From Acidimicrobiales bacterium (lineage in GTDB: Bacteria > Actinomycetota > Acidimicrobiia > Acidimicrobiales > Poriferisodalaceae), in NCBI GenBank assembly GCA_020439485.1, contig JAGQSP010000010.1:1-25581 (forward strand): DNA of 25,581 nucleotides. The letters run 5' to 3'. This document shows positions 8,528 through 16,701 of the stretch, piece after piece. Below the pieces are notes generated by a model. The model was not told the origin of the DNA and did no database searches. It saw only the letters and a program-made list of their open reading frames with translations. The position numbers and the translations under genes were made by a program. Within the stretch, counting starts at the first letter, position 1, and every line of letters begins with the position of its first letter.

Positions 8528-9335
8528 GGGCGACACGCTCTGGAACCATGCGAACACCCTGCGGCCGGTGCTGGTCGGTCAGCCGGTCACCGATCTGCGG
8601 GTGCACCGCAATCGCAAGAAGGGCCCTCGCAGGGGGGTTGGTGTGGCTGCGGTCGAGGCTCGCGGCAAGCACCTGCTGATCACCTTCGACGACGGTGTCG
8701 TGTTGCACACACACCTTCAGATGACCGGGGTATGGCACCTATACAAAGCCGGCGAACGCTGGCGGCGCAGCCCTGGCGCCATGCGGGCGCTGGTTCAGGT
8801 GCCCGACGCCGTGGCGGTGTGCTTCTCGGCGCCAACAGTGGGCCTTTATCACCCCGAAGAGCCGGGGCTCAGGCCGTGGCAGCGGATCGGCCCCGACCTG
8901 TGTCTGCCCGAGTGCGACTTCGACCAGATTGCCGTCAACCTCGAACGCTCCGACGGATCACGCCAGATGGCCGACGTATTGCTCGATCAGGAGATCGCTG
9001 CCGGAATCGGCAACGTCTACAAGTCCGAGGCTCTGTGGTTCGAACGCGTATCGCCCTTTGCCCGGCTCGACAGCCTCGACGAGCAAGCCCGATCGGGCCT
9101 GTATCAGCGGGCGTCGCGGCTGCTGCGCCAGAACCTCGGCCGGGCCAAACGGCGAACGCTCGGCAATGGACTGGCTGTATATGGCCGTGGGGGGCGCGAC
9201 TGCCCTCGTTGCCGCGCCACGGTCTCGTCGGTCGAACACGGCGATGACCTGTTGCGCGTCTCGTATTGGTGTCCCCGATGTCAGCCCGCCACCACCGACC
9301 CCGCTCTGGGTCATGGCAACGCTGCTGGGGAATGA
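8520..9335 (+). CDS. nei2: Fpg/Nei-family DNA glycosylase (Nei2-type)
   Basis: The product is 271 residues from GTG 8520. This start is required because Met removal exposes the catalytic Pro2, followed by Glu3 (PEGDTLW); the longer open frame from 8481 would bury them. K50 (RGKHLLITF) is the conserved lysine, the H2TH region lies near 154-173 (LDQEIAAGIGNVYKSE), and a C-terminal zinc finger uses C228, C231, C251 and C254. These enzymes excise oxidised bases, nick the DNA by beta/delta elimination and act in base-excision repair. The gene overlaps the lhr stop by eight bases, so the two are translationally coupled; the same lhr-nei order is known in mycobacteria (Rv3296-Rv3297). The Pro2-Glu3-Gly-Asp start fits Nei/endonuclease VIII better than MutM (PELPE). 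Exact base preference cannot be read from sequence. Confidence 0.9.
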   Translation: MPEGDTLWNHANTLRPVLVGQPVTDLRVHRNRKKGPRRGVGVAAVEARGKHLLITFDDGVVLHTHLQMTGVWHLYKAGERWRRSPGAMRALVQVPDAVAVCFSAPTVGLYHPEEPGLRPWQRIGPDLCLPECDFDQIAVNLERSDGSRQMADVLLDQEIAAGIGNVYKSEALWFERVSPFARLDSLDEQARSGLYQRASRLLRQNLGRAKRRTLGNGLAVYGRGGRDCPRCRATVSSVEHGDDLLRVSYWCPRCQPATTDPALGHGNAAGE

Positions 9336-9336
9336 T

Positions 9337-9732
9337 TCAGGCTCGGCCCAGGACGGCGTCGACGGTGATCTCTATAGCGACGCGGTCGGGTCGCTGCTTG
9401 GGGTCGCGGTATCTCTCGCCATATCGGCGCATGGCCTCGGCGCATCGTTGTGGATCTGATGTACCCACTGCGCGGCCTTGAAGCGTCAGCCACCGCCCAC
9501 CGTCGACTTGGCACAAGGTGACGTCTGTAGGCGCCGCTTCGATCAGCTGGTACTTGACCGAGGCTGCGAACGTTATGACCCTGGCCAGCCCGGCGTCGGC
9601 ATCCCAGGTGAAGCCCACCGGTGTCACGTGTGGCGCCGCCCCGGGCCGGGGTATCGACAGCGTCGCCAGATGCCGTTCGGCGAGAAAGTTGATCACGCCT
9701 TCGGGAAGGTCGGTGGGGTCGAATCGCGCCAT
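9337..9732 (-). CDS. PPOX-class (pyridoxamine-oxidase-fold) F420/flavin-dependent protein
   Basis: This is a 131-residue single-domain split-barrel protein. The N-terminal pattern INFLAERHLATLSIPR, then HVTPVGFTWD, a strand region with VITFAASVKYQLI and a late GRWLTLQGRAVG match the short PPOX family of actinobacteria (Rv1155-like), members of which bind F420 or FMN and act as reductases or oxidases. The usual Lys of the KxxNL segment is present as SVKYQLI. The start is ATG 9732; GGGGCAGG overlapping the permease stop codon on the minus strand can serve as ribosome binding site. It lies nine bases after the permease gene and so is probably the third gene of the ABC operon. Its stop is one base from the nei2 stop on the other strand. 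Substrate and cofactor are inferred from family only. Confidence 0.8.
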   Translation of the reverse strand: MARFDPTDLPEGVINFLAERHLATLSIPRPGAAPHVTPVGFTWDADAGLARVITFAASVKYQLIEAAPTDVTLCQVDGGRWLTLQGRAVGTSDPQRCAEAMRRYGERYRDPKQRPDRVAIEITVDAVLGRA

Positions 9733-9741
9733 CGCCTGCCC

Positions 9742-12285
9742 CTACTGGTAGCTGATCGCTTCGAGGATGTTCATTCGTGCGGCCCTGATGGCGGGGTACA
9801 GGCCCGCGACCATGCCGCCCAGGCCGGCGAGGATGGCATACAGAACCAGCGAACCCCACGGCACTGCGAACGTGTTGACGACCGAATCGGGAAGCGCCAC
9901 CACGGCCGCCCAACCGAACACCAAACCCAGAACGGTGCCCAGAATGGCTCCGAACACGGCGATCAGCACGGCCTCCCAGCGCACCATCGAGCGAACCTGG
10001 CGAGCCGTCATGCCAACGGCCCGGAGCATGCCGATCTCGCGGGTGCGCTCGACAACCATCAGGGTCATCGTGATCAAGATGCCGAGGATCGCGATCACGA
10101 AGGCAAACAGCAAGAACACGTTGATCACGATGAGCATGCCGTCGACCTGGGGCTCCTGGCTGGCCAGGAACTCGGTGCGGTCCTGGATCTGAATCTGTGG
10201 GAAGTCCTCGGCCACGGCTTCTATTGCAGCGCGAGCTGCCTGCGCGTCGACTCCGTCGGCAGACTTGCCCATCACGAACAGGTCCGAGTCGAGGGAGAAG
10301 AACCGGTCCCAGGTGGCCAGATCTATCGCCCAGTTGTCGAGGATCTGGGCGTCTTCGTAGACCGCGGCTACAGGCATCTCGACGGACTCGCCCGAGGCGA
10401 ATTCGACCGTTATCGAGTCGCCTGCTGTGACGCCCAGATCTCTGGCCGGGTCCTGGTGCAGCGCAATCGACAGCGGTGGCGCGTCGGAGAACGATCCGCT
10501 GATCACCGATGCATCGATCATGCCGTCGAGTTGATCGAAGTTGGTGGCGATGACGTTCTTGATGTCGCCGTCGACCCTGATGTTGCCGAACCTGAAGGCG
10601 GCCACCTGTCCGAACTCGTCGGTGTCACGAAGCCGTTCGGCGAACCCGGCACCGAAGCCTCCGTTGCCGAACCCATTGGGCTGGGCGATGAAGTCGGCGG
10701 TGACCGACTCGTCCAAGATGCTCGAGATCGTGTCCTTCAACGACTGGCCGAACACCGAGGCGCCGACCGTCAGCGCCAAGCCGATCATCAACGCACCGGC
10801 GGCCGCGGCTGTGGTGCGCGCCGAGCGGGCGCTGTTTTGTTGAGCGAGCAGGCCCGACACCTTGAGCCACGGCAGCTTCTTGAGTGGCGACCCGACAGCG
10901 CTGACGATGGGTGCGGCGAACAGGGGGCTCAGCGTGGTGACGCCCACAAATACCAGGACCGACCCGAACCCCAGCGCAACCGCCAGCCCTATGCCCGATA
11001 CGGCCCCTCCCAGGCCCAGGGCCATCAACACGGCGCCGAAGACCGTCAAGATCGCGCCCACGATCAGCCGAGCGCGCGGCCGATCTGGGATGTGGAAGCC
11101 CTCTTGCACCGCTGCCGCGGGCGGAACGCGGCCGGCGTGGAACGCCGGAAGCAACGAGGCCGCGATGGTCACACCCAGGCCGATGATGAAGGCGGTGACG
11201 ACGGTCAGCGGTGCGATGTTGATGTCGAACTCGGGCAGGCTGAACCCGGCCGCGTTCATCAGTGCTCGAGCCACCCATGCCAGGCCTGCTCCCACACCGA
11301 TTCCCAGGACCGATGCGATGAGGCCGATGGTTACTGCCTCGGTCAGCACCGAGCCGCGAATCTGTGACGTGGTCGCCCCGATTGCTCGCATCAAAGCCAG
11401 CTCTCGAAGGCGTTGGCCAATGGTGATGTTGAAGATGTTGGTGATCAGGAACGCCGCTACCAGCAGCGATACCAGGCCAAAGCCGGTGAAGAACCAGCCG
11501 AGGGCATCGATGATCACGCCGAAATCGGCCTGGTCCTCGGCTACGACGGCCTCGGTCGTGACGGCTTCGGCGTTGTCTGGCAGAACCTCTTGAATGCGGC
11601 TGGCGAGGGTGGCTGGCGCAACCCCTTCCTCGGCGCGAACCGAGATCGTCTGCAGCAGACCCTCGGTGTCGGTGAGCTCGCGGAACTCGTCGAAGTCGTA
11701 GGCCGTCAGCACCGCCCCCAGAAGGGCGTTCTCGTCGCCGAAGGTCATCAGGCCCGACAGCGTGAACTGCTGGCGGCCTTCGGGGAAGATGATGTCGTAG
11801 GTCTGGCCGATCTGGAAGTCGTGGAGTTCGGCCGAGTCGATGTCGATCACGAACTCGCCCCTCTGGGGGGCAGAGCCCTCGGTCAGGGTCACGGGCGACA
11901 TCGAGGAGTCGGACCACGTGACGCCCAGCAACGGTGGGCCGAACGTCGGCAGCGGCTCGCCGTCGGAATCGATGGGGATGATTCCGGGGAACCCGACACC
12001 GGCCATGGCGTCTGCAACGCCGTCGACGCCCTCTACGAGGCCCAGCACCGACTCGTCGAACACCGGGTCGTCCTGGAAGTCGCTTTCCGAGAACTCGACG
12101 TAGCCCCGCACCTCTACGTCGACCTGGGCGTTGATGTCTTCGATCAGGCCGTTGAAGGTCTCCTTGAGGCCGTCGCGAAGCACGAAGCTGGCCACGACGA
12201 ACGAAACGCCCAGAAGTACTGCAAGTGTTGTGAGGAGGAACCGGACCAGGTGGCCCCTGATCCCTTTGAGGGTTATTCGGAGCAT
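9742..12285 (-). CDS. ABC transporter permease, FtsX/MacB-like, two FtsX domains
   Basis: The 847-residue membrane protein has about ten TM segments: near 12-36, then 264-288, 312-340, 358-382, 405-428, 431-462 and 492-514, then 716-745, 770-797 and 808-834. Two large extracytoplasmic domains lie at about 40-260 and 515-712. Two coupling-helix motifs typical of FtsX domains follow TM segments: RLRELALMRAIGATTSQIR (291-309) and RTREIGMLRAVGMTARQVR (746-764). Such permeases work with a MacB/LolD-like ATPase as mechanotransmitters in export or lipoprotein/envelope functions rather than ordinary import. It starts four bases after the ATPase stop (TGA-ACCA-ATG), so the two are coupled. The transported or signalled substrate is unknown. 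Family length for two-FtsX-domain actinobacterial permeases is about 800-860 residues, so it appears complete. Confidence 0.9.
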   Translation of the reverse strand: MLRITLKGIRGHLVRFLLTTLAVLLGVSFVVASFVLRDGLKETFNGLIEDINAQVDVEVRGYVEFSESDFQDDPVFDESVLGLVEGVDGVADAMAGVGFPGIIPIDSDGEPLPTFGPPLLGVTWSDSSMSPVTLTEGSAPQRGEFVIDIDSAELHDFQIGQTYDIIFPEGRQQFTLSGLMTFGDENALLGAVLTAYDFDEFRELTDTEGLLQTISVRAEEGVAPATLASRIQEVLPDNAEAVTTEAVVAEDQADFGVIIDALGWFFTGFGLVSLLVAAFLITNIFNITIGQRLRELALMRAIGATTSQIRGSVLTEAVTIGLIASVLGIGVGAGLAWVARALMNAAGFSLPEFDINIAPLTVVTAFIIGLGVTIAASLLPAFHAGRVPPAAAVQEGFHIPDRPRARLIVGAILTVFGAVLMALGLGGAVSGIGLAVALGFGSVLVFVGVTTLSPLFAAPIVSAVGSPLKKLPWLKVSGLLAQQNSARSARTTAAAAGALMIGLALTVGASVFGQSLKDTISSILDESVTADFIAQPNGFGNGGFGAGFAERLRDTDEFGQVAAFRFGNIRVDGDIKNVIATNFDQLDGMIDASVISGSFSDAPPLSIALHQDPARDLGVTAGDSITVEFASGESVEMPVAAVYEDAQILDNWAIDLATWDRFFSLDSDLFVMGKSADGVDAQAARAAIEAVAEDFPQIQIQDRTEFLASQEPQVDGMLIVINVFLLFAFVIAILGILITMTLMVVERTREIGMLRAVGMTARQVRSMVRWEAVLIAVFGAILGTVLGLVFGWAAVVALPDSVVNTFAVPWGSLVLYAILAGLGGMVAGLYPAIRAARMNILEAISYQ

Positions 12286-12289
12286 TGGT

Positions 12290-13039
12290 TCACGCGTCCA
12301 GCGACTTGATGCGATCGATGATCGCGTCGACGTCGGGGTCCGAGATGTCGTCGACTATGTGGCCATCGGCGAGGAACACCACCCGGTCGGCGTAGGAGGC
12401 CGCATTGGGGTCGTGGGTGACCATGATGATGGTCTGGCCGTACTGGTCGACGGCCATGCGCATGAAGTCGAGGATCTGGTGGCCGCTTCGGCTGTCGAGG
12501 TTGCCGGTGGGCTCGTCGGCGAAGATGATGTAGGGCCTGCTCGCCAATGTGCGCGCAACCGCTACGCGCTGTTGCTGGCCACCCGATAGTTCGTTGGGAC
12601 GATGGCTCATGCGGTCGGCCAGGTCGACGTGGTCGACCACCGTCTTCAGCCATTCCTCGTCGACGGCCTCGCCGGCCAGCAACTGGGGCAGGGTCATGTT
12701 CTCGCGGGCCGTCAGCGTGGGTATCAGGTTGAACGCCTGGAAGATGAAGCCGACCCGATCTCGGCGCAGCAGCGTGAGCTGGCGCCGCGACAGTGATCCC
12801 AACTCGGTCTGGTCGATGTACACAGACCCAGAGGTCAGCTCGTCGAGGCCGGCCATGCAGTGCATCAGGGTCGACTTGCCAGAGCCCGATGGGCCCATCA
12901 CGGCCGTGAACTCGCCAGCGAAGAACTCGACGTCGATGCCGTCGATGGCCCGCACCGCCGTGTCTCCATAGCCATAGATCTTCGTGGCCCCGACAGCCCG
13001 GGCAGCAGCCGTTCGAGTCGAGGTTGAGGTGGTGGTCAT
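12290..13039 (-). CDS. ABC transporter ATP-binding protein (MacB/LolD-like)
   Basis: The 249-residue ATPase has all nucleotide-binding motifs: Walker A GPSGSGKS at 49-56, Q-loop Q101, signature LSGGQ at 151-155, Walker B IIFADE at 171-176 with D-loop LDSRSG, and switch His209 (VTHD). The sequence TAVRAIDGIDVEFFAGEFTAVMG before Walker A and the GLDELTSGSV segment place it in the FtsE/LolD/MacB group, matching the FtsX-like permease downstream. It supplies ATP-driven motion to that permease at the cytoplasmic membrane. The start is ATG 13039, with a strong GGGAGGAG site seven bases upstream. The first ~20 residues are Thr/Ala-rich and probably disordered. It is the first gene of a three-gene minus-strand operon and is divergent from the cyclase gene. 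Confidence 0.95.
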   Translation of the reverse strand: MTTTSTSTRTAAARAVGATKIYGYGDTAVRAIDGIDVEFFAGEFTAVMGPSGSGKSTLMHCMAGLDELTSGSVYIDQTELGSLSRRQLTLLRRDRVGFIFQAFNLIPTLTARENMTLPQLLAGEAVDEEWLKTVVDHVDLADRMSHRPNELSGGQQQRVAVARTLASRPYIIFADEPTGNLDSRSGHQILDFMRMAVDQYGQTIIMVTHDPNAASYADRVVFLADGHIVDDISDPDVDAIIDRIKSLDA

Positions 13040-13046
13040 TCGAGGT

Positions 13047-13054
13047 CTCCTCCC
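13047..13054 (-). promoter_or_regulatory. Ribosome binding site of the ABC ATPase
   Basis: On the minus strand, GGGAGGAG lies seven bases before ATG 13039. It is the strongest Shine-Dalgarno sequence seen in the window, which shows that leadered and apparently leaderless genes coexist here. Confidence 0.7.
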
Positions 13055-13075
13055 GCCACACTGGCGACCGCTCAG

Positions 13076-13081
13076 ACGCTA
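13076..13081 (-). promoter_or_regulatory. Possible -10 box (TAGCGT) of the ABC operon
   Basis: The minus strand reads TAGCGT, matching TANNNT. It would give a leader of roughly 30 bases that contains the GGGAGGAG site. No good -35 hexamer was seen at 17-18 bases, so the call is tentative. Confidence 0.3.
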
Positions 13082-13129
13082 CCTCTGATGGTGGTGGTTT
13101 TCGCTCGGCTTTCGGATGCACCACCTCTC

Positions 13130-13135
13130 TAGACT
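13130..13135 (+). promoter_or_regulatory. -10 box (TAGACT) for leaderless cyclase transcript
   Basis: TAGACT matches TANNNT and its last T is separated by exactly six bases from ATG 13142, the same geometry as the lhr promoter. No Shine-Dalgarno is present. Just upstream, GGTGGTG (13090-13096) and CACCACC (13119-13125) form an inverted repeat that could be a regulator site over the -35 region. Confidence 0.5.
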
Positions 13136-13141
13136 GGTGAC

Positions 13142-16100
13142 ATGCCATGTCCCTCATGCGGTTCAGCAGTGCCCGCAGGCGCCCGGTTTTGCCCTGCCTG
13201 TGGTCACCTGCTCGTGCTGTCCGAAGAGCGGCGTGTGGTCACGGTCCTGTTCGCGGATCTGGTGGGGTTCACCGCCCTGTCCGAGCGCGCCGATCCCGAA
13301 TTCGTCAAACATCTGATCGACAGGTGCTTCGAGCGCCTGGTCGCCGACATCACGGCTTTCGGCGGAACCGTCGACAAGATCGTCGGCGACGCCGTGGTGG
13401 CTCTGTTCGGTGCGCCCAGGGCCCACGAAGACGACGCCGAGCGTGCGGTGCGCGCCGCGCTTCGGATGCAACGCAGCCTGGTCGACGTGACGTCCGATGT
13501 CGGCGTAGAGATCAAGATGCGCATCGGCATCAACACCGGCGAGGTCCTGGTCGGAGCGATCAGCGCCGGTGGCGACTACACCGCCATGGGTGACACGGTG
13601 AACCTGGCGTCGCGACTCGAATCGATGGCCGAGCCGGGCGAGATACTCGTTGGGCCTGCTACCCGCGACGCCACCGCCGACGCCATCGAGTTCGAGCCTC
13701 GCGGAACGGTGAAGATCCGTGGCCGTGACGACGAGACAGCCGTCTGCGTCGCGGTGGGTGAGTTGCGGCCTCCAGGCAGGATGAGGCGTTCGGTCAACGC
13801 ACCCCTGGTCGGTCGGGGCCCCGAGCGCAAGCATCTCAGCGCTGCCATCGACGCGTCTGTCGAACGTCGCAGGGCCCACCTGATTTCGATCTTGGGCGAA
13901 GCCGGCCTGGGCAAGACCCGCCTGGCCGAAGAGGTCGCCGCCGACTGCGAGGTTCGCCACGACGCCCTCGTCCTCGAGGGGCGTGTGTTGCCTTACGGCG
14001 AGACCAACCCTTATCGACCCATCGGCGAGGCCCTCGGAGCGGCCTTCGAAATCGACCCCGGCGATTCACAACAAGCCGCGTCCCAGAGGGTGTGGGCGAT
14101 CGTTCGCAAACTCATCGGGCCCGCCGCCGACTCGTCCGACATCGACATGGCGGCGCGAGCGGTCATGTACGCCCTCGGTTATGACAACACCGAGGGTCCA
14201 GACCCCGGACGCAGGCGAGACGAACTCAGCGCCGGGCTGGCGTTGCTGTTCGACGCGGCCATGTCCCGGCGCCCTCTGGTGTTGGCCCTGGGCGATCTTC
14301 ACTGGGCCGACCACAGACTCCTCGAACTGCTCGAAGAGTTGTTGGCGTCGCTGATTCAGTCGCCTTTCATCATCTTGACCACCGCCCGTTGGGTCATCGA
14401 CGAAGAGCGCTGGGTGGCACCCCCCGGACGGCACAACACATCGGTCGTCAACCTTGTGCCCCTTGGCCGCGACGCGTCTGCCGAACTCGTGCGCTCGTTG
14501 TTGGGCAACGAGGTCGACGAGCGCCTCATCGACGTCATCTACGAGCGCAGCGGAGGCAACCCGTTCTTCCTCGAAGAACTCTCGGCCCTGTTGCGCGATG
14601 CTGACGGTGCCAGCCGCCGGGATCTCACCGAACGGCTCACCACCCTGCCCGACACACTCAGGGGGCTCGTGGCTGCCAGGCTCGACGCCCTCGACCCTGA
14701 CGAACGTCGAATGGTCGACGACGCCGCGGTCATCGGCCGCTCTGGCCCGGTGTACGCACTGCTGATAATGGCTGCGGGTGAGGGCAACCAGAACCCCGAG
14801 CACACGTTTGGCCGTCTGGTCGACAAGGACGTGTTCGCCACCGAGGCCGACCGCTGGCTGTTTCGTTCCGAGGCCGTGCGCGACCTGGCCTACACGACTC
14901 TCACCAAGACGCGCAGGGCGGTCACCCACTACGGCATCGCCCAATGGCTCGACAGCCACACCGAAGCCAACCGCAAGGCGGGCGAGATCGCCGCGGTGGC
15001 CAGGCACTACAGCGCGGCTGCCCAGCTGTACGTCGAGATGGCCGGCATCAGCGATCTTCCGTCGAACATCGTCGACGTTGCCATCGCCAGCCTCGTAGAG
15101 GCCGGGTCCAGGGCCAGCGCGCGCGACTCGCACCTGATCGCAGGTCGCATGTATGCCGAAGCTCTGGGCTTGGTAGGCCCCGACGACCCCCGTCGCGCCG
15201 AGATCGCGATCGGTCGTGCCAAGGCTCGTGTTGGTCTTCGCGAGCTTGCGGGTGCCACGACCGATGCACAAGAAGCCCAACGGGTCGCCTCGATGCACGG
15301 CGATGACAGGTGCGTGGCGTCGGCCACGACGCTGCTGGGTGAGATCTCAACCCTGGGTGGCGACCCGCGCCGCGGCGAACAACTGTTGGACGAGGCCATC
15401 GAGCTATGGCGCCGCCTCGACGATCCTGCCGAGGTGGCCGAGACATTGCGCCTTCACGGCATGGCGCACATGTCTCTGGGCGAACGCCTGAATGCCGAGC
15501 AAGACTTTCTCGAGGCCCTCAACGTCTTCGTCGAACTCGGAGACTCGACAGGCGAGGCCTGGTGCCAGCAGAACCTGGCCTGGCTGTCGTTCGAGAGCGG
15601 CCGCATGGCCGAAGCAACGAAACGAATCGACCGATCCATCGAACTGTTCGCCCAAAACGACGACGCCGGCGGGCTGGGCTGGGCGTTGGGCTTGTCTGCG
15701 TTCCTGATGTTCCACACCGGCGAGAGCGCCGAGGCCGAAACCACCGCGTCGATGGTGTTCGAAGAAGCGCTCAAGCGTGGCGACCGATTCGGCGAGACCA
15801 TGATGCGGCTGCTGTTGGCGACCATCGCTTTGTGGCGTGGCGAATGTCGCAAGGCGGTCGACGCCGGCCGAGAGGCGTTGGTGACGCTTCGCGACATCGA
15901 ATCGGTGTTCGGCCAGGTTCAGGCGCTGGCCACCCTGTCCAGGGCTCATGCAGCCATGGGCGAGCTGGAAGCCAGCCGCGAGTGCATAGAAGAGGCGCTG
16001 ACCTTGGCAGAGAACGAGCCTGGTACGCCCCAGCTCGATCTCGCTCTGATGGTCGCCGGAGCGGCCTCGGCCCAGATGGGTTTGGCCGAGCGGGCCAGGG

Positions 16101-16669
16101 AGTACCTCGACCAGGTCGGCGACGATCCCGATGGGCCGAACATTCTGGGCAGCACCGATCGTCAGGTCACCCGCGCCCTGGCCAGCCTTCAGCTCGGCGA
16201 ACTCGACCAGGCCACCGAGATCCTCGCTGCCCTCGACCGCAACGGCGAACGAGGTGACTATCACGGGTGCGTTCACGCGTTGGCCGCCGTGAGCCGGGGC
16301 GATATCGATGACGCATTGGCCAGTGCCGAGAAGGTTCGGAGTTCGGCCAAGGCGACCTACCTAGACCGCAGGTCTGCCAACATCGCCCGAGCTCTGGCCT
16401 TTGCCCGCGCCGGGCGCGTCGAAGACGCCGAGGATGCCTTCGACGAGGCCACCGAAATGATCGACCAGACCGAGTCGCGCCTGTCGCAGGCCGTCGTGCG
16501 TCTCAGCCAGGCGGTTGCCTACGAGTTCTTGGGGCATCCCGAGGCCGTCGTGGCCCGAGCCATAGCCGAGATGTCGCGCGATTCGCTCGGCGTCAGCCTT
16601 GCCGGCTGGGAAGCCCTGTTTCGCAACGCTTTGGGGGTCGGCGCTCACAAGGCGCACGAAGCCGGCTGA
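13142..16669 (+). CDS. Zinc-ribbon / class III nucleotidyl cyclase / AAA ATPase / TPR regulator
   Basis: The product has 1175 residues. An N-terminal zinc ribbon (C3, C6, C17, C20) is followed by a class III cyclase domain (about 30-190) with every canonical residue: metal-binding D39 and D83, adenine-selecting K79 and D151, and transition-state N154 and R158. An ATP-specific cyclase, making cAMP, is therefore expected. Next is a STAND/AAA_16-type ATPase with Walker A GEAGLGKT at 252-259 and a Walker B-like segment ending GDLHWAD at 384-390. From about 600 to the end are Ala/Glu-rich helical repeats of TPR type. This order resembles the actinobacterial multidomain cyclases and, without the ribbon, mammalian soluble adenylyl cyclase. 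It has no TM segment, so it is cytoplasmic. A TANNNT box suggests leaderless expression. The signal sensed is unknown; there is no DNA-binding domain, so direct transcription control is unlikely. Confidence 0.9.
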   Translation: MPCPSCGSAVPAGARFCPACGHLLVLSEERRVVTVLFADLVGFTALSERADPEFVKHLIDRCFERLVADITAFGGTVDKIVGDAVVALFGAPRAHEDDAERAVRAALRMQRSLVDVTSDVGVEIKMRIGINTGEVLVGAISAGGDYTAMGDTVNLASRLESMAEPGEILVGPATRDATADAIEFEPRGTVKIRGRDDETAVCVAVGELRPPGRMRRSVNAPLVGRGPERKHLSAAIDASVERRRAHLISILGEAGLGKTRLAEEVAADCEVRHDALVLEGRVLPYGETNPYRPIGEALGAAFEIDPGDSQQAASQRVWAIVRKLIGPAADSSDIDMAARAVMYALGYDNTEGPDPGRRRDELSAGLALLFDAAMSRRPLVLALGDLHWADHRLLELLEELLASLIQSPFIILTTARWVIDEERWVAPPGRHNTSVVNLVPLGRDASAELVRSLLGNEVDERLIDVIYERSGGNPFFLEELSALLRDADGASRRDLTERLTTLPDTLRGLVAARLDALDPDERRMVDDAAVIGRSGPVYALLIMAAGEGNQNPEHTFGRLVDKDVFATEADRWLFRSEAVRDLAYTTLTKTRRAVTHYGIAQWLDSHTEANRKAGEIAAVARHYSAAAQLYVEMAGISDLPSNIVDVAIASLVEAGSRASARDSHLIAGRMYAEALGLVGPDDPRRAEIAIGRAKARVGLRELAGATTDAQEAQRVASMHGDDRCVASATTLLGEISTLGGDPRRGEQLLDEAIELWRRLDDPAEVAETLRLHGMAHMSLGERLNAEQDFLEALNVFVELGDSTGEAWCQQNLAWLSFESGRMAEATKRIDRSIELFAQNDDAGGLGWALGLSAFLMFHTGESAEAETTASMVFEEALKRGDRFGETMMRLLLATIALWRGECRKAVDAGREALVTLRDIESVFGQVQALATLSRAHAAMGELEASRECIEEALTLAENEPGTPQLDLALMVAGAASAQMGLAERAREYLDQVGDDPDGPNILGSTDRQVTRALASLQLGELDQATEILAALDRNGERGDYHGCVHALAAVSRGDIDDALASAEKVRSSAKATYLDRRSANIARALAFARAGRVEDAEDAFDEATEMIDQTESRLSQAVVRLSQAVAYEFLGHPEAVVARAIAEMSRDSLGVSLAGWEALFRNALGVGAHKAHEAG

Positions 16670-16701
16670 TCCCAGCCCCGCCGTGTGACATCGTATTCGC
16701 C

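Noticed and set aside
9478-11367. 629-codon open frame antisense to the ABC permease
   Set aside because: Its translation is low-complexity, His/Arg/Gln-rich and without motifs, while the minus strand encodes a permease with ten TM segments and two FtsX coupling motifs.
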